From the NCBI GenBank assembly GCA_041391365.1, contig JAWKOC010000002.1, forward strand, positions 496,001 to 560,000: 64,000 bases of DNA, written 5' to 3'. The stretch is from JAGRAX01 sp041391365. Lineage in GTDB: Bacteria; Bdellovibrionota_G; JALEGL01; JAGRMV01. The position numbers and the translations under genes are program-made. A model generated the notes under the pieces. It was not told the DNA's origin and ran no database searches. It worked only from the letters and a program-made list of their open reading frames with translations. The first letter of the stretch is position 1, and every line of letters begins with the position of its first letter. Shown here in pieces: positions 45,613-55,617 of this stretch.

Positions 45613-46359
45613 TTATATCAAAAAACCGCCGTTGATAGATATCACTTCCCCCTGAATATAGGAAGACTTATCGCTGGCCAGAAAGGCAATCAAATGGGCG
45701 ATTTCATCGGGTTGACCCATGCGACCCAGGGGCACGGTTTCGATCATTTTTTCTTTGATCGTGTCGGGAATGGTTTGGGTCATTGCAGTATCAATCAGTC
45801 CAGGTGCAATTGCATTGACATTGATCTGAAAACGAGAAAGTTCCAGTGCCCAGGTTTTCGTCATGCCCACCACGCCAGCTTTGGCCGCACTGTAGTTGGT
45901 CTGACCATAGATTCCTCGATAGGCCACGGAAGATAGATTGATGATTTTGCCGCGATTTTGAGTCGACATGATTCGAGCACAGGCCTGGCCCATCAAAAAG
46001 ACACCTCTGAGATTGACGGCAATGACTTGATCGAACTGCTCTGGCGTCATCTTGAGCAAGGTGCTGTCTCGCAAAATTCCCGCGTTGTTGACCAAAATAT
46101 CCACTCGATTCCATTGTTTGTGAATGGAAGTTACGACAGATTCGACCTGATCGGCTTTTGATACATTGGCATCAAAGGCAATGGCCTTTTCTTTGAGAAC
46201 CGGATGCTGATCGATTTGTTGTTGAAGAGCGTCCTTGTCCAGATCCACCATGGCGATTGATGCTCCCAGACTGGCCAAGTGTTTGGAAGTTTCGAGGCCA
46301 ATGCCTCCTGCGGCGCCTGTTACGACTGCCACGTTGTCGTGCAACTGAATGTGATTCAT
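45613..46359 (-). CDS. Short-chain dehydrogenase/reductase (FabG/PhaB-like)
   Basis: 248 residues, classical SDR: NAD(P) motif VTGAAGGIG, NNAG, catalytic Ser in INLSSVAYRG and the YSAAKAG Tyr-Lys pair, ending with GEVISINGGFLI. D at VDLDKDA after beta-2 hints at NADH preference, as in some family members. It resembles 3-oxoacyl-ACP or acetoacetyl-CoA reductases, but substrate is not determined. It stands upstream of ahcY on the same strand, separated by about 70 bases. Confidence 0.85.
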   Translation of the reverse strand: MNHIQLHDNVAVVTGAAGGIGLETSKHLASLGASIAMVDLDKDALQQQIDQHPVLKEKAIAFDANVSKADQVESVVTSIHKQWNRVDILVNNAGILRDSTLLKMTPEQFDQVIAVNLRGVFLMGQACARIMSTQNRGKIINLSSVAYRGIYGQTNYSAAKAGVVGMTKTWALELSRFQINVNAIAPGLIDTAMTQTIPDTIKEKMIETVPLGRMGQPDEIAHLIAFLASDKSSYIQGEVISINGGFLI

Positions 46360-46445
46360 CGTAGCCTGCTTGTAGCGGAAGGATGGTCAATTGTAAAAAA
46401 GAATCGAGTGAAGCCCTTTAAGAAAAAGCGAATTTGAGTGACTGG

Positions 46446-47657
46446 TTACAGTGTCACTTGCAGACCTAGGTCTGCAAAGTGATGAATTCGCGTAAAGCCG
46501 GTCAGAGCTTGTCGTAGCCTTGTGTAGTTCATGCCAATTTTGAATCGATGATCGGGATAGAGATACCAGTTGATTCCTGCTGCAATTTCTTGACTACGAT
46601 CGGAGGACCCTTGCGAATTGGGGTCAATCCATGCATATCGGAACACCGTTTCTATTTTTTGCGGAATCAAGAACATAGAGGGTTGAACATAAAATCCCTG
46701 GGCATAAAAATCATACGTGGGAACAGAAATGTTTTTTCGATAAAAATATTCTCCGAGCAAGCTAATCCCTTTGTAACTCAGATGCAAATCAGAACTGGAA
46801 TGCATGAAGCTCGCGCGGGCGTCGTCGATGGTATTGTTGGCATTGACATCCAATCCTCGGTTTTGATCATAGGCAAAGGAACTGCCAAGCTCCCAACGAA
46901 AGGTCTCAAAATTTTCTACCCCTCCCTCGGAATATCCGACAGGTCCTCGAGGATGCACGGACAATCGACCTACATACAGATGTCCGAGGCTACCGCCGGA
47001 GGTCCCATTGGAAAGATTTTGACCTGTGTTGAAAAGGGCGGAAGGTTGAGACGAGGTTTGCAGGGGTCCTGCTCCATTAAAAATAGATACAATCGCACTG
47101 TATTGTTTTTGAAAACGTTGCACACTGACTCCACGATCTCGACCCAGAGAAAATTGCGAGGTTGCAATGCTTCGATGCATGAGATTGAGGTTTCCGGAGT
47201 AGATCATCCATTGTTTTCCCACGGGGACTTTGTATTGACCTACTTTCAGGTCCAGTCCTTTGTGCCGCAAGCGGATGTAATAGTCTTCCAGACGCAGTCC
47301 TCCTGTAGTGCTTTCATTGGGGAACAACGAGTAACTGCGAGTCTGCCGTCCTGCTCCGGCTTGAATGTAATATTGAAGAAATCGTCCCAGAGCATTTCCA
47401 CCTGCGTAGAGTTTTGCGTGAACCAGATCAAAAGAACTGTAATCCGCCAAAGAATCCAGATGAGCATAACTATAGTTGACGTTGAGGCGGGTTCCTACCT
47501 TGAGAAGATAGCGACCATCTTCGGTTTTGATGTAAAAACCATCCTCATATCCAGATTGGACGAAGGGGATTCGCTCCACCGCCATGGCCAGTGGGCACAT
47601 CCATAGCAATCCAAAAGCAAAAGAAAGACCAAGAATAATCCGATTTTTTTTCTTCAT
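46446..47657 (-). CDS. OprP/OprO-like outer membrane porin
   Basis: 403 residues from the ATG at 47657, which opens a signal peptide ending PLAMA. The mature part is a sequence of amphipathic strands with the phosphate-selective porin pattern: ...GRYLLKVGTRLNVNYSYAH (trimmed), LEDYYIRLRHKGLDLKVGQY, RDRGVSVQ, and late strands such as FRYAWIDPN and HRFKIGMNYTRL. These form 16-18-stranded barrels taking up anions such as phosphate or polyphosphate. Here the final residue is Leu (QVTL) instead of the usual aromatic. It starts 27 bases from a divergent small barrel gene. Confidence 0.8.
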   Translation of the reverse strand: MKKKNRIILGLSFAFGLLWMCPLAMAVERIPFVQSGYEDGFYIKTEDGRYLLKVGTRLNVNYSYAHLDSLADYSSFDLVHAKLYAGGNALGRFLQYYIQAGAGRQTRSYSLFPNESTTGGLRLEDYYIRLRHKGLDLKVGQYKVPVGKQWMIYSGNLNLMHRSIATSQFSLGRDRGVSVQRFQKQYSAIVSIFNGAGPLQTSSQPSALFNTGQNLSNGTSGGSLGHLYVGRLSVHPRGPVGYSEGGVENFETFRWELGSSFAYDQNRGLDVNANNTIDDARASFMHSSSDLHLSYKGISLLGEYFYRKNISVPTYDFYAQGFYVQPSMFLIPQKIETVFRYAWIDPNSQGSSDRSQEIAAGINWYLYPDHRFKIGMNYTRLRQALTGFTRIHHFADLGLQVTL

Positions 47658-47684
47658 GATGGGTACATTTTTGATACACATAAG

Positions 47685-48203
47685 ATGAAAAAGATGGAAC
47701 AAAAAAAACGATCATGGATATGGGTGGGCATGGCATTGTTTGTGCTGTGCGTGTGGGATCAAAGTCAAGCGGTAGAGCGCTTGGGATATGTTGGTTTGTC
47801 GTACTATTTGCCCATCAACATTCATCCCGAAAATAGTCTCGGGGCTCATCATGAACAAATTGATACAGGGTATTTTTTGTCGGAACAATGGGCCGTTCAA
47901 ATGAGTTGGGCATTTGCTTTGAATCAACAGAAACGGGTGACCGTGAGTTTTGGTCCCGAGTTCTATTTGATGAATGATGTGACGCTTACCCCCTTTGTCT
48001 ATGCGCGGTTCATTTATGGTGTGTTACCTCAAAATACCTTGGGACTGTCGACTGGATTTGGATTTGAGTACAACTTGGGTGCAATTGCCGTGGAAAATCT
48101 TTCTTTGCGCGCGAGCCTTGGGTTGCGCCAGGAATTTCCAGATTCGGGGGGACGGCAGACACGTTTCGATGTTGTTCAGGTCGGTGTGACTTGGTCGTTT
48201 TGA
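47685..48203 (+). CDS. Small outer membrane beta-barrel protein
   Basis: 172 residues: signal peptide (WVGMALFVLCVWDQSQA), then about eight short amphipathic strands and a terminal phenylalanine (VQVGVTWSF) as expected for BamA-assembled barrels. It resembles eight-stranded OmpA/OmpW-like barrels in size only. It diverges from the porin gene with 27 bases between the starts, so each promoter must lie partly inside the other gene, or the two share an overlapping control region. The mature ends of both begin 'VER'. polA converges on it from downstream. Confidence 0.7.
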   Translation: MKKMEQKKRSWIWVGMALFVLCVWDQSQAVERLGYVGLSYYLPINIHPENSLGAHHEQIDTGYFLSEQWAVQMSWAFALNQQKRVTVSFGPEFYLMNDVTLTPFVYARFIYGVLPQNTLGLSTGFGFEYNLGAIAVENLSLRASLGLRQEFPDSGGRQTRFDVVQVGVTWSF

Positions 48204-48213
48204 GCAGATGTCC

Positions 48214-50982
48214 CTAATGGGCTTGGGCCCAATTGTCACCCATACCCACCTCTACCAGCAAAGGAACAGAAAGTTTTGCGGCAGATTCCATTTTTGTTTT
48301 GACCATGGCTGAAAGCTTTTCCAATTCCGATTCAGGTCCTTCAAACACCAACTCATCATGCACCTGCAACAACATTTGACTTTGGTATTCTTTTTCCATC
48401 AGTTCGTTGTGAATGTCGATCATGGCGACCTTGATGATATCGGCTGCCGTTCCCTGAATGGGAGCATTTGTGACGATCCGTTCTGCCATAGAGGCCATTC
48501 GAGGGTTTTTGCTGTTGATTTCGCCCACAGGCCTTTTACGTCCAAACATGGTTTGAACGTATCCATTTTTTTTGGCCATTGAGATTTGCTGTGCAAAATA
48601 GTCTTTGACGCTGCTGTAGGTATGGAAATAATTTTCGATGAATGCTTTGGCTTCATCCAAAGAAATTCCATTTTCTTTGGCCAGTCGTCGAGAACCCATT
48701 CCATAAATGATTCCAAAATTGATGGTTTTGGCCTGTCCACGTTGTTGTTTGGTCACGTTTTCAAAAGGAATGTCAAAAATCAGAGATGCGGTTTGCGTAT
48801 GGATGTCGATGTTTTTTTGAAAAGCTTCGATCATGGTTTGGTCGTTGGCCAGATGAGCCAGGATTCTCAACTCCACTTGAGAATAGTCCGCAGACAAAAT
48901 CTTCCATCCCTTTTCTTTGGGGATGAAACTTTTTCGAATCTCCAGTCCCAAGGGATTTCGGATCGGAATGTTTTGAAGATTGGGATCTGAGCTCGACAAT
49001 CTTCCTGTTGACGCTACGGTTTGATTGAAACTGGTATGAATGTTTTGAGTATCTGAATGAATCATTTTGGGAAGAGCATCAATATAAGTAGACAAAAGTT
49101 TGCTTTGATTGCGATAGTCCAACAAGGCTTCCACCAAAGGGTTGGGCAAATACTCTTCCAAGGTTTCTTGATCGGTGGAGTAGCCCGTTTTGGTGGTTTT
49201 CACTTTTCTTACCGAGACGTGAGGTTCATTTTGAATCTTGATTTTTTCAAACAAGATGGGTCCCAGCTGCTTGGGAGATTTGATGTTGAACTCTTCTCCT
49301 GCGAGCTGATGAATCTTTTTGGTTAGATCTATCAAGTTGCTGCTCAGTGTTTTGGAGAGCACAGCCAAGGCCTTTTTGTCCAAATGAAATCCTCTTCGCT
49401 CCATCGAGAGCAAAACCTCGATCAAGGGTACCTCGATGGTCGAGAGGACTTTGTCGAGCTGTTGCTTTTGGAGCTCCGATTCAAAATACACATACAACAT
49501 GTAGGTTGCCCATGCATCTTCGCATGCATATTCCGTGAGTTTTTCTTTGTCGACTTCTACCATTGAAATTTGTTTTTTTCCTTTTCCGATGAGCTCTTCG
49601 GTGGGAATTTTTTTTACGTTCAAATATTCAAGGGACAGGGCATCCAAGCCATGTTGATGTGTATTCGGCTTGAGAAGATACGACGCGAGCATCGTATCAA
49701 ATGCAATGCCTTTGAGCTCTATGCCTTCATTGCGAAAAATGTGAGCATCAAATTTGATGTTTTGACCAATTTTGTGGATGGAGGGGTTGCTCATGATGGG
49801 GGCAAACACTTCCCAACATTCACTGGGAGAAAAATCTGCACTGGGAAAGTGAACAAAATACGCATCCTCTGGCCGAAAACAAAACGAAAATCCCACCATT
49901 CGTGAAGCGATGGTATCCAAACCCGTTGTTTCTGTGTCGATCACAACATGGGATTGCTTGCCCAACAGTTTGCTCATCTCATGAAGCTGCTCATGGGTCT
50001 GGATGCGAACATAGTGAGCTTTGGTGTGGGATAAAGAAGATGCAGAAACAGTCGGCTTGGAAGATGTCGAGTAGATTGGGGCGGAGGTTTTTGTCTTCTT
50101 GCTTGGGTTTCGAAGCAGGCGTGAGCTGAAGCTTTTGATCAGGGAATGAAATCCAAGTTCAGCAAACAAAGGAGTAATTTTCTCCGGATCCATCGATTGC
50201 ACACGCAAATCATCTAAATGAAGTTCAACAGGAATGTTGGTGTGAATGGTCACAAGCTCCTTGCACAAAAAGGCTTGATCTTTGAACTCCCTGAGTTTTC
50301 CTTGCACTTTCTCGGGCTTGACCTGATCCAGTTGATCATAAATGCTGGTCAGTCCGCCATAGGTTTGAATCAATTTGCTCGCGGTTTTCTCACCGATGCC
50401 GGGGACGCCGGGGACGTTGTCCGAAGAATCTCCCATCAAGGCCAGCATATCGGTCACGTGCTGCGCCTGAACACCCCATTTTTTTTCACTTGCCGCTGCC
50501 CCCAAAATTTCGACATCGGAACCTTTTTTGAGTTGGTATATGAAAATTTGATCATTGAGCAGCTGCAAAAAATCTTTGTCTCCCGTAACCAGATAGCTAG
50601 AGGTCCCCAGAGAAGCAGCTTGGACGGCAAAAGTACCCATGATGTCATCGGCCTCAAATCCGGGCATCACAATGAAAGGAATGTTGAAAGCCTCTACGAT
50701 TTTTCGAATGTAAGGAAGCTGCGCTTGGAGTTCTTCCGGCATTTTTTCCCGCGTGGCTTTGTAATCTTCAAAAACCTTGTGTCGAAATGTTTTTTCCGGT
50801 GAATCAAATGTGACAGCAATGAAATCGGGCTTTTCTTGGTCCAAAATTTTCAAAAGCGTGTTGGTGAATCCAAAACATGCTCCTGTTTCCATCCCTTCCT
50901 TGTTGGTCAGAGGGTTGGACGAAAACGCGAAATGACTTCGATAGGCGATGGCTGAGCCATCCAACAAAAATAGACGAGAAAT
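48214..50982 (-). CDS. polA: DNA polymerase I with all three domains, probable ATT start
   Basis: About 922 residues. 5' nuclease domain (LFLLDGSAIAYRSHFAF, KATREKMPEE, MPGFEADDIMG), 3'-5' exonuclease with intact DTETTG, and polymerase domain (DYSQVELRILAH, KTINFGIIYG, LQVHDELVFE). Start: in frame after the TGA stop, the only codons available near the ribosome-binding site AAGGAG (50990-50995) are ATT at 50982 (7-base spacing) and two TTGs 15 and 18 bases later. The ATT gives the conserved 'RLFLLDGS' start, so it is preferred. PolA fills Okazaki gaps and repairs DNA. Confidence 0.92.
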   Translation of the reverse strand: MSRLFLLDGSAIAYRSHFAFSSNPLTNKEGMETGACFGFTNTLLKILDQEKPDFIAVTFDSPEKTFRHKVFEDYKATREKMPEELQAQLPYIRKIVEAFNIPFIVMPGFEADDIMGTFAVQAASLGTSSYLVTGDKDFLQLLNDQIFIYQLKKGSDVEILGAAASEKKWGVQAQHVTDMLALMGDSSDNVPGVPGIGEKTASKLIQTYGGLTSIYDQLDQVKPEKVQGKLREFKDQAFLCKELVTIHTNIPVELHLDDLRVQSMDPEKITPLFAELGFHSLIKSFSSRLLRNPSKKTKTSAPIYSTSSKPTVSASSLSHTKAHYVRIQTHEQLHEMSKLLGKQSHVVIDTETTGLDTIASRMVGFSFCFRPEDAYFVHFPSADFSPSECWEVFAPIMSNPSIHKIGQNIKFDAHIFRNEGIELKGIAFDTMLASYLLKPNTHQHGLDALSLEYLNVKKIPTEELIGKGKKQISMVEVDKEKLTEYACEDAWATYMLYVYFESELQKQQLDKVLSTIEVPLIEVLLSMERRGFHLDKKALAVLSKTLSSNLIDLTKKIHQLAGEEFNIKSPKQLGPILFEKIKIQNEPHVSVRKVKTTKTGYSTDQETLEEYLPNPLVEALLDYRNQSKLLSTYIDALPKMIHSDTQNIHTSFNQTVASTGRLSSSDPNLQNIPIRNPLGLEIRKSFIPKEKGWKILSADYSQVELRILAHLANDQTMIEAFQKNIDIHTQTASLIFDIPFENVTKQQRGQAKTINFGIIYGMGSRRLAKENGISLDEAKAFIENYFHTYSSVKDYFAQQISMAKKNGYVQTMFGRKRPVGEINSKNPRMASMAERIVTNAPIQGTAADIIKVAMIDIHNELMEKEYQSQMLLQVHDELVFEGPESELEKLSAMVKTKMESAAKLSVPLLVEVGMGDNWAQAH

Positions 50983-51136
50983 AGCGGATCTCCTTGCTTT
51001 TCAACAGTATGAATTCAACCCAAAACATCGACTTGATGCCTTGGAGGCTTTTATAGCTACAGGAAATGACGTAAGAGATCAAATTCAGATGGAGTCCCCA
51101 TCAGCAGGACTTTCTGTCTCATGTTTTGAAATTCTT

Positions 51137-53575
51137 TTATTGTTTGATCGTTGCAATGGCTGAGAATGCGGGTACGACAACCGTATTTCCCGATGCACTT
51201 CCACTTACAAGCTCATGACCTGCGGGGATGGCAACCACTTTGTCCAAGGGAGTGGAGTTGACCAAAAGCTGCATGTCGTTTAACGCGTTTGCCTTGCTGG
51301 TAAAGGTCCAACCGGTTTTGGGATAAAGGGAGCCACTCTCTGCGGAGAATCCTACCCATTGGCTGAAGGTATAGTCGGATGAAATGGAAGCAGGAGGAGG
51401 AACCTGAAGTCGTGCAAAGATGTTTGTGTAAGGAGAAAGATAGGTGTTGTTGCTGAGCATTCCTGGTGTCCAAGCAGCATTGTTGGATTCATCCAATAGG
51501 AAGAAACTGTACACCGAAGGGTCATATCCAAGAAGCAAGTTGTCCATGATGGTATGCTGACTGATGACGCCTTCGTCGCCGTTGGTGATTTGGATCAGTC
51601 GATTGTCGCCATAGAGGATATTGTTTTTGACAATGTGTCCATTGTTGTTTCGATTCAACAGAATGCATCCACAAACATCCTTTGATGATGTTTTCTTCAA
51701 TGAGAGTGGATTCCGAACGGTTGTCCATATAGATTCCATTGTCGAGGGTGGAAAAGCCAGATTGCCCACCTTGTATCCGATTTGGTTGTTTGGCGCAGGA
51801 GAAGTCTCGATGATGTTTTTGCGAATGGTATTGTTCATGGTTTGCAGCTTGGATTCAGATTTTCGAAAGTATAGATGGCTCCACCATCTCCCAACACTCT
51901 CATGGTATCTACCAGGTGATTTTTTCGATGATGTGGTCTTGTCCATCCAAACGAATGCCGATGTAGCCGATGTTTTGATTTCGTTTTCGAAAATATGATT
52001 TCCGATCGTGGATTTTCCTGTGATGGCCACCGAAAATTGGTTGCTTGCGGCCTTGAATGCATTGTGCATTCCTGTGGAGCGTCCCCATGTTTTGGACGAA
52101 ATGTCTTCGATCGTATTGTATCCTACGCTGCTGTAGTCTGAGAAAAAGAGATACACGCCAACTCCGGAAATGTTTGAAATGTAGTTGTGGTAAATTTCTA
52201 GGTAGTCGGTACCACCGTTGGCATAGATGGCCGAGTTGTAGTTGTTGCTGATGTCACAAAATTGAATTCGAACATGGGCGGCTTCCACAAAAATGGCATC
52301 TTTGTAATAGTATTCAAGGTTCAAATCAGAAATATCATAGTAGTCCCCGGTCACATGGAGACCTCTTTCCACTACAGGAATTCGAATGTCTTTGTTGAGA
52401 GTGGTAGCATCGGTATAGAGAAAAAGCTTTTGCATGGAAGGTTTGTAGCTCCACTCATTGACCTGATCCACATAGTTGAGGTGGTTGTACAAATAGAAAC
52501 CATTACCTTCTTCACCGCCGTTTGGATTGTTGTTTCCCTCGGTCCAGGATACTTCACCTACGTTTTTGTTCATCCCTGATAGATTGATGGTTGTGGTGGT
52601 GTAGGTTTCCCAGTCTTGTGTTTCTGCAGACCAATGAGTTCCGCGATGAGTGACTTGAACTCCATCGGAATAGTCGGTGTAGTTTCCTCCCAACAAATCT
52701 TCAGAGTAAATGGTGTCTTTGTCTCCGCCATCCATTTTGAAGAGTGGACTTCGACCTGGATAAAACATTTCGTCATCGATGAAAATGGCTCCAGCTCCGG
52801 GAAGGTTGATGGTGGTAGAATAGATCGGACCACTGTATTCTGTCCATGTCAAACTCGCAGGGTCAGGGGCACCGACAATCCGGGGAAGGGCTCCTTGGCC
52901 ATAGGATCCAATTTTGGGACGATTGTTGTCATTGCTTCCTGCAATGGGAGGAAGAGTCATGCTGCCATACCATGTGCCTCCTCGTTCAAAAAGAATGGCT
53001 ACAGGACCTTGGGCAAGGTTGAGAAGTTCTTCGGCCCGAACCAAACTTTGGATGGGCTCTTCTTTGCTTCCAGAATTGGCATCATCTCCGGAGTTCGATA
53101 CATAATAAGTTGGAATGGTTTCTTCAGAAGCTTCCGAACGCAACTTCCCATCAAAGACAAAACTTTCTTGCGCCGACCACTCTCCCGTATTCATGTTTTT
53201 GTATTGGATGTTGTAGGTTTCGTTGACTTCCAAGTGAGACAAAGACACTTGATTGGAGTTGGATGAAAATTCAGTCCAAAGATTTTCACTTTGTGGTTTG
53301 AGACGAATCAAATAGCTGCCCATGGTTTCATCGATGGCAAAGGTTGCAGAATGTGCGCTGCTTTGAACCAGCGTAAGACCCTCGGGAAGGCTGCTTGGAA
53401 AACTTTCTTCTACGTCGTCAGTCTTGGAGTTGAACGATCCTGTGTCGATGTTGATGGTGCTTTGGAGAAGGCTGCAAGCCGTCAAATGCAAACTCAACAC
53501 AGCAATGGTTGTGAGTGACATTCCAGTGTTGCGGAGAAAAACGGCCTTCATTCTGGGTTGTGCTTGTTTCATCAT
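51137..53575 (-). CDS. Right-handed beta-helix lipoprotein (with hidden frame shifts)
   Basis: 812 residues as read. A lipobox (LSLHLTAC) and an Ig-like segment (to about 160) precede YYVSNSGDDANSGSKEEP, the typical entry to pectate-lyase-like beta-helix proteins, and repeated rungs (YDISDLNLEY, HNYISNISGVGVYLF, GYNTIEDISS, NNTIRKNIIE, HIVKNNILYGDN). Between 51680 and 51980 the open frame reads nonsense, while other frames hold beta-helix rungs such as YIGIRLDGQDHIIEK and MRVLGDGGAIYTFEN. Five indels, mostly missing A in A-runs, restore one sequence. Likely a surface polysaccharide-binding or -degrading protein; no catalytic residues were assigned. Confidence 0.8.
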   Translation of the reverse strand: MMKQAQPRMKAVFLRNTGMSLTTIAVLSLHLTACSLLQSTINIDTGSFNSKTDDVEESFPSSLPEGLTLVQSSAHSATFAIDETMGSYLIRLKPQSENLWTEFSSNSNQVSLSHLEVNETYNIQYKNMNTGEWSAQESFVFDGKLRSEASEETIPTYYVSNSGDDANSGSKEEPIQSLVRAEELLNLAQGPVAILFERGGTWYGSMTLPPIAGSNDNNRPKIGSYGQGALPRIVGAPDPASLTWTEYSGPIYSTTINLPGAGAIFIDDEMFYPGRSPLFKMDGGDKDTIYSEDLLGGNYTDYSDGVQVTHRGTHWSAETQDWETYTTTTINLSGMNKNVGEVSWTEGNNNPNGGEEGNGFYLYNHLNYVDQVNEWSYKPSMQKLFLYTDATTLNKDIRIPVVERGLHVTGDYYDISDLNLEYYYKDAIFVEAAHVRIQFCDISNNYNSAIYANGGTDYLEIYHNYISNISGVGVYLFFSDYSSVGYNTIEDISSKTWGRSTGMHNAFKAASNQFSVAITGKSTIGNHIFENEIKTSATSAFVWMDKTTSSKKSPGRYHESVGRWWSHLYFRKSESKLQTMNNTIRKNIIETSPAPNNQIGYKVGNLAFPPSTMESIWTTVRNPLSLKKTSSKDVCGCILLNRNNNGHIVKNNILYGDNRLIQITNGDEGVISQHTIMDNLLLGYDPSVYSFFLLDESNNAAWTPGMLSNNTYLSPYTNIFARLQVPPPASISSDYTFSQWVGFSAESGSLYPKTGWTFTSKANALNDMQLLVNSTPLDKVVAIPAGHELVSGSASGNTVVVPAFSAIATIKQ

Positions 53576-53762
53576 ACGATCAACAAAGCAAGGATTGGGC
53601 CATAAAAAAATTATAATAAAATCAAAAACTTATATTAATCTTTGATCCAATTTGCCGATTTTTGGCCGGCCTTTTGGACCGCGGGTGCTGAGATTTCGCT
53701 CAATCATCCAGCGAGGGTAAGGGCAGAAACGAGCCACAACCTAGCGGTTGCGACTCGACGAT

Positions 53763-55490
53763 TCAAAACGCATTTTCTGAGTCGAAACTTATGTAGTCGG
53801 CGGTATCGTCAAAGCCATTTCGCTTTTGAACATCGATGACGGTTCCGATCCTTCGATAAAAGCGATACCAAGAGTAATAGGTTGGATCTTTCATCGAAAA
53901 CGCCCAGCAATAGTGTTCTGGATCCACCCGGTCTTCATACACAAGGTTGGCATAACTTTCGTCGAGTTTGATCTCAAAAAGAACATCTTTGGACGAAAAC
54001 TTTTTGTCGTGTTTCCACCAGAGAGAAAACCAAGATTTCGGCTCTGCCAAGCTCATCTTTTGTTCCTTAGCTTTTTGGCGCGCACCGATTCTGGGTCGGC
54101 TGACGTTCTCTTGTCTCAACCCCAATCCATACACTCCGGTACCCGCGAAATAACTGTTTTCACCGCTTCGTATTTTTTCCTCAAGGATTTGAATCCGAGG
54201 TTGAATGCGCACCAAATTTTCAGCATCGATTCCAAAATACGAGGGATTTTTTCGCTCTTCATACATGGTTTCAATGATTTCGTTGTAGCGTTTGATTTGC
54301 GGACGAATCTTGTACGTCATTTTTCGAACCACAGTGTAATAAGGTTTGAACAAATCAAAATCGTCGTTTTGATCGTCCACAAGGCCTTTGACCACTTTGG
54401 CGGCGTAGTCTGTGGGCCAGCTTTGAACCCGCTCATCCAAGCTTTGTTCTTGAATCTGTCGAACGACATCTTCAAATGCCAAAGCTTTGTATTCTTTGCT
54501 CTGACCTTTGGTTTCTCTATTTTTGATGACCGCTAGATTGAATAGATCCTTGTTGGCCGCAAAGTGAGCTCGGTCTCCATAGTATTGAAGTTTGGACAAC
54601 TGATAACACTGTTCAAACGATGGTCCACGATGAATCCCAATGGGTGTTTTTTCGACATAACTTTTGGGAATGCAAATCGATTCAAAGTCTGTTTTTCGAT
54701 ACAGCTTGGCGGCCTCTAGTTGTTCTTCGAGTCGCTCTTTCTGCGCGTACAACCATTCCCACTGATGCGTGACTTTTTGATCGATGGTTTCCCTTTCATG
54801 ATTGTCGTTCTCGACTTCGGATCCGATCGGTTGGGTTTCAGTGGGTCTTTTTCTCAATTCATGTTCTCTCTCGAATGTTGCGATTCGAACATTCATCTGA
54901 GCGAGCTCTTTTTTCAATTGAGGCAATTGCCTCTCAATGGCAATGGAATCCACATCCAGCCATGAGATATAGTCCAAATCGATCACAATGATCGCTTTGT
55001 CGGTATGAGATGTGGAAGAAACATCTCGAAGATTTTTATTTCGATCAAGAGCTAGGATTTCAATTTTTGTGATCTGCCCTTTTTTTCCATGCGTGGTTCG
55101 AATCCAAGGCAAAAAGGGAATGAGCATTTCTTGGGTTTTCGCTTTGTCGCGCAAGTAGCCTGGCATGTTGAAATGGAGTTGAGGTGCCAATCTTTGATTC
55201 GAGGACGCATCCTTGTAAGAAATTTTATACAGTTTCTGGTGTTCATGGATGGATTCTGGATAGGACAGTACAAGTTCATGCCCCTTGTAACGAGCATCTT
55301 CTGACAATCTCAGGTCATCTTTTTCAGCGTTCAACGAAAGCTGCAGCCACTGTGGAAACATCAGCTCACCATGATAAGAAATATTCTCAAGAAATTTGTT
55401 GCACATCCGTGGATCGGCATTTGCGATCTGTAACGTGCTGAACACCACAGACACAAAATAAACAAGATGACGAAATGACGATTGCTTCAT
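53763..55490 (-). CDS. Large secreted protein of unknown function
   Basis: 575 residues from the ATG at 55490, with GAGGGA upstream and a signal peptide (LVYFVSVVFSTLQIANA). The mature part begins with cysteines (RMCNKFL), has a Gln/Glu-rich coiled coil in the middle (about 195-275), then a Tyr-rich, basic C-terminal half. I recognise no domain. A cysteine pair CIPKS...EQCYQL is in the middle. It could be a periplasmic or surface structural protein. Gene neighbours give no hint. Confidence 0.65.
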   Translation of the reverse strand: MKQSSFRHLVYFVSVVFSTLQIANADPRMCNKFLENISYHGELMFPQWLQLSLNAEKDDLRLSEDARYKGHELVLSYPESIHEHQKLYKISYKDASSNQRLAPQLHFNMPGYLRDKAKTQEMLIPFLPWIRTTHGKKGQITKIEILALDRNKNLRDVSSTSHTDKAIIVIDLDYISWLDVDSIAIERQLPQLKKELAQMNVRIATFEREHELRKRPTETQPIGSEVENDNHERETIDQKVTHQWEWLYAQKERLEEQLEAAKLYRKTDFESICIPKSYVEKTPIGIHRGPSFEQCYQLSKLQYYGDRAHFAANKDLFNLAVIKNRETKGQSKEYKALAFEDVVRQIQEQSLDERVQSWPTDYAAKVVKGLVDDQNDDFDLFKPYYTVVRKMTYKIRPQIKRYNEIIETMYEERKNPSYFGIDAENLVRIQPRIQILEEKIRSGENSYFAGTGVYGLGLRQENVSRPRIGARQKAKEQKMSLAEPKSWFSLWWKHDKKFSSKDVLFEIKLDESYANLVYEDRVDPEHYCWAFSMKDPTYYSWYRFYRRIGTVIDVQKRNGFDDTADYISFDSENAF

Positions 55491-55617
55491 GATTTTTCCC
55501 TCTGGTGGGTGTTTATGCATGCTTCGACCTTCTTTTTCAACCCAAAAATGATGCGAATGGTCATTTCATCTGGTATCATGGAATTGGATCAATTTGTGTT
55601 TTTGCGCTACATCCATT

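Noticed and set aside
50983..51136. 21-codon open frame on the minus strand between the beta-helix gene and polA
   Set aside because: Too short, no clear ribosome-binding site and no similarity recognised.
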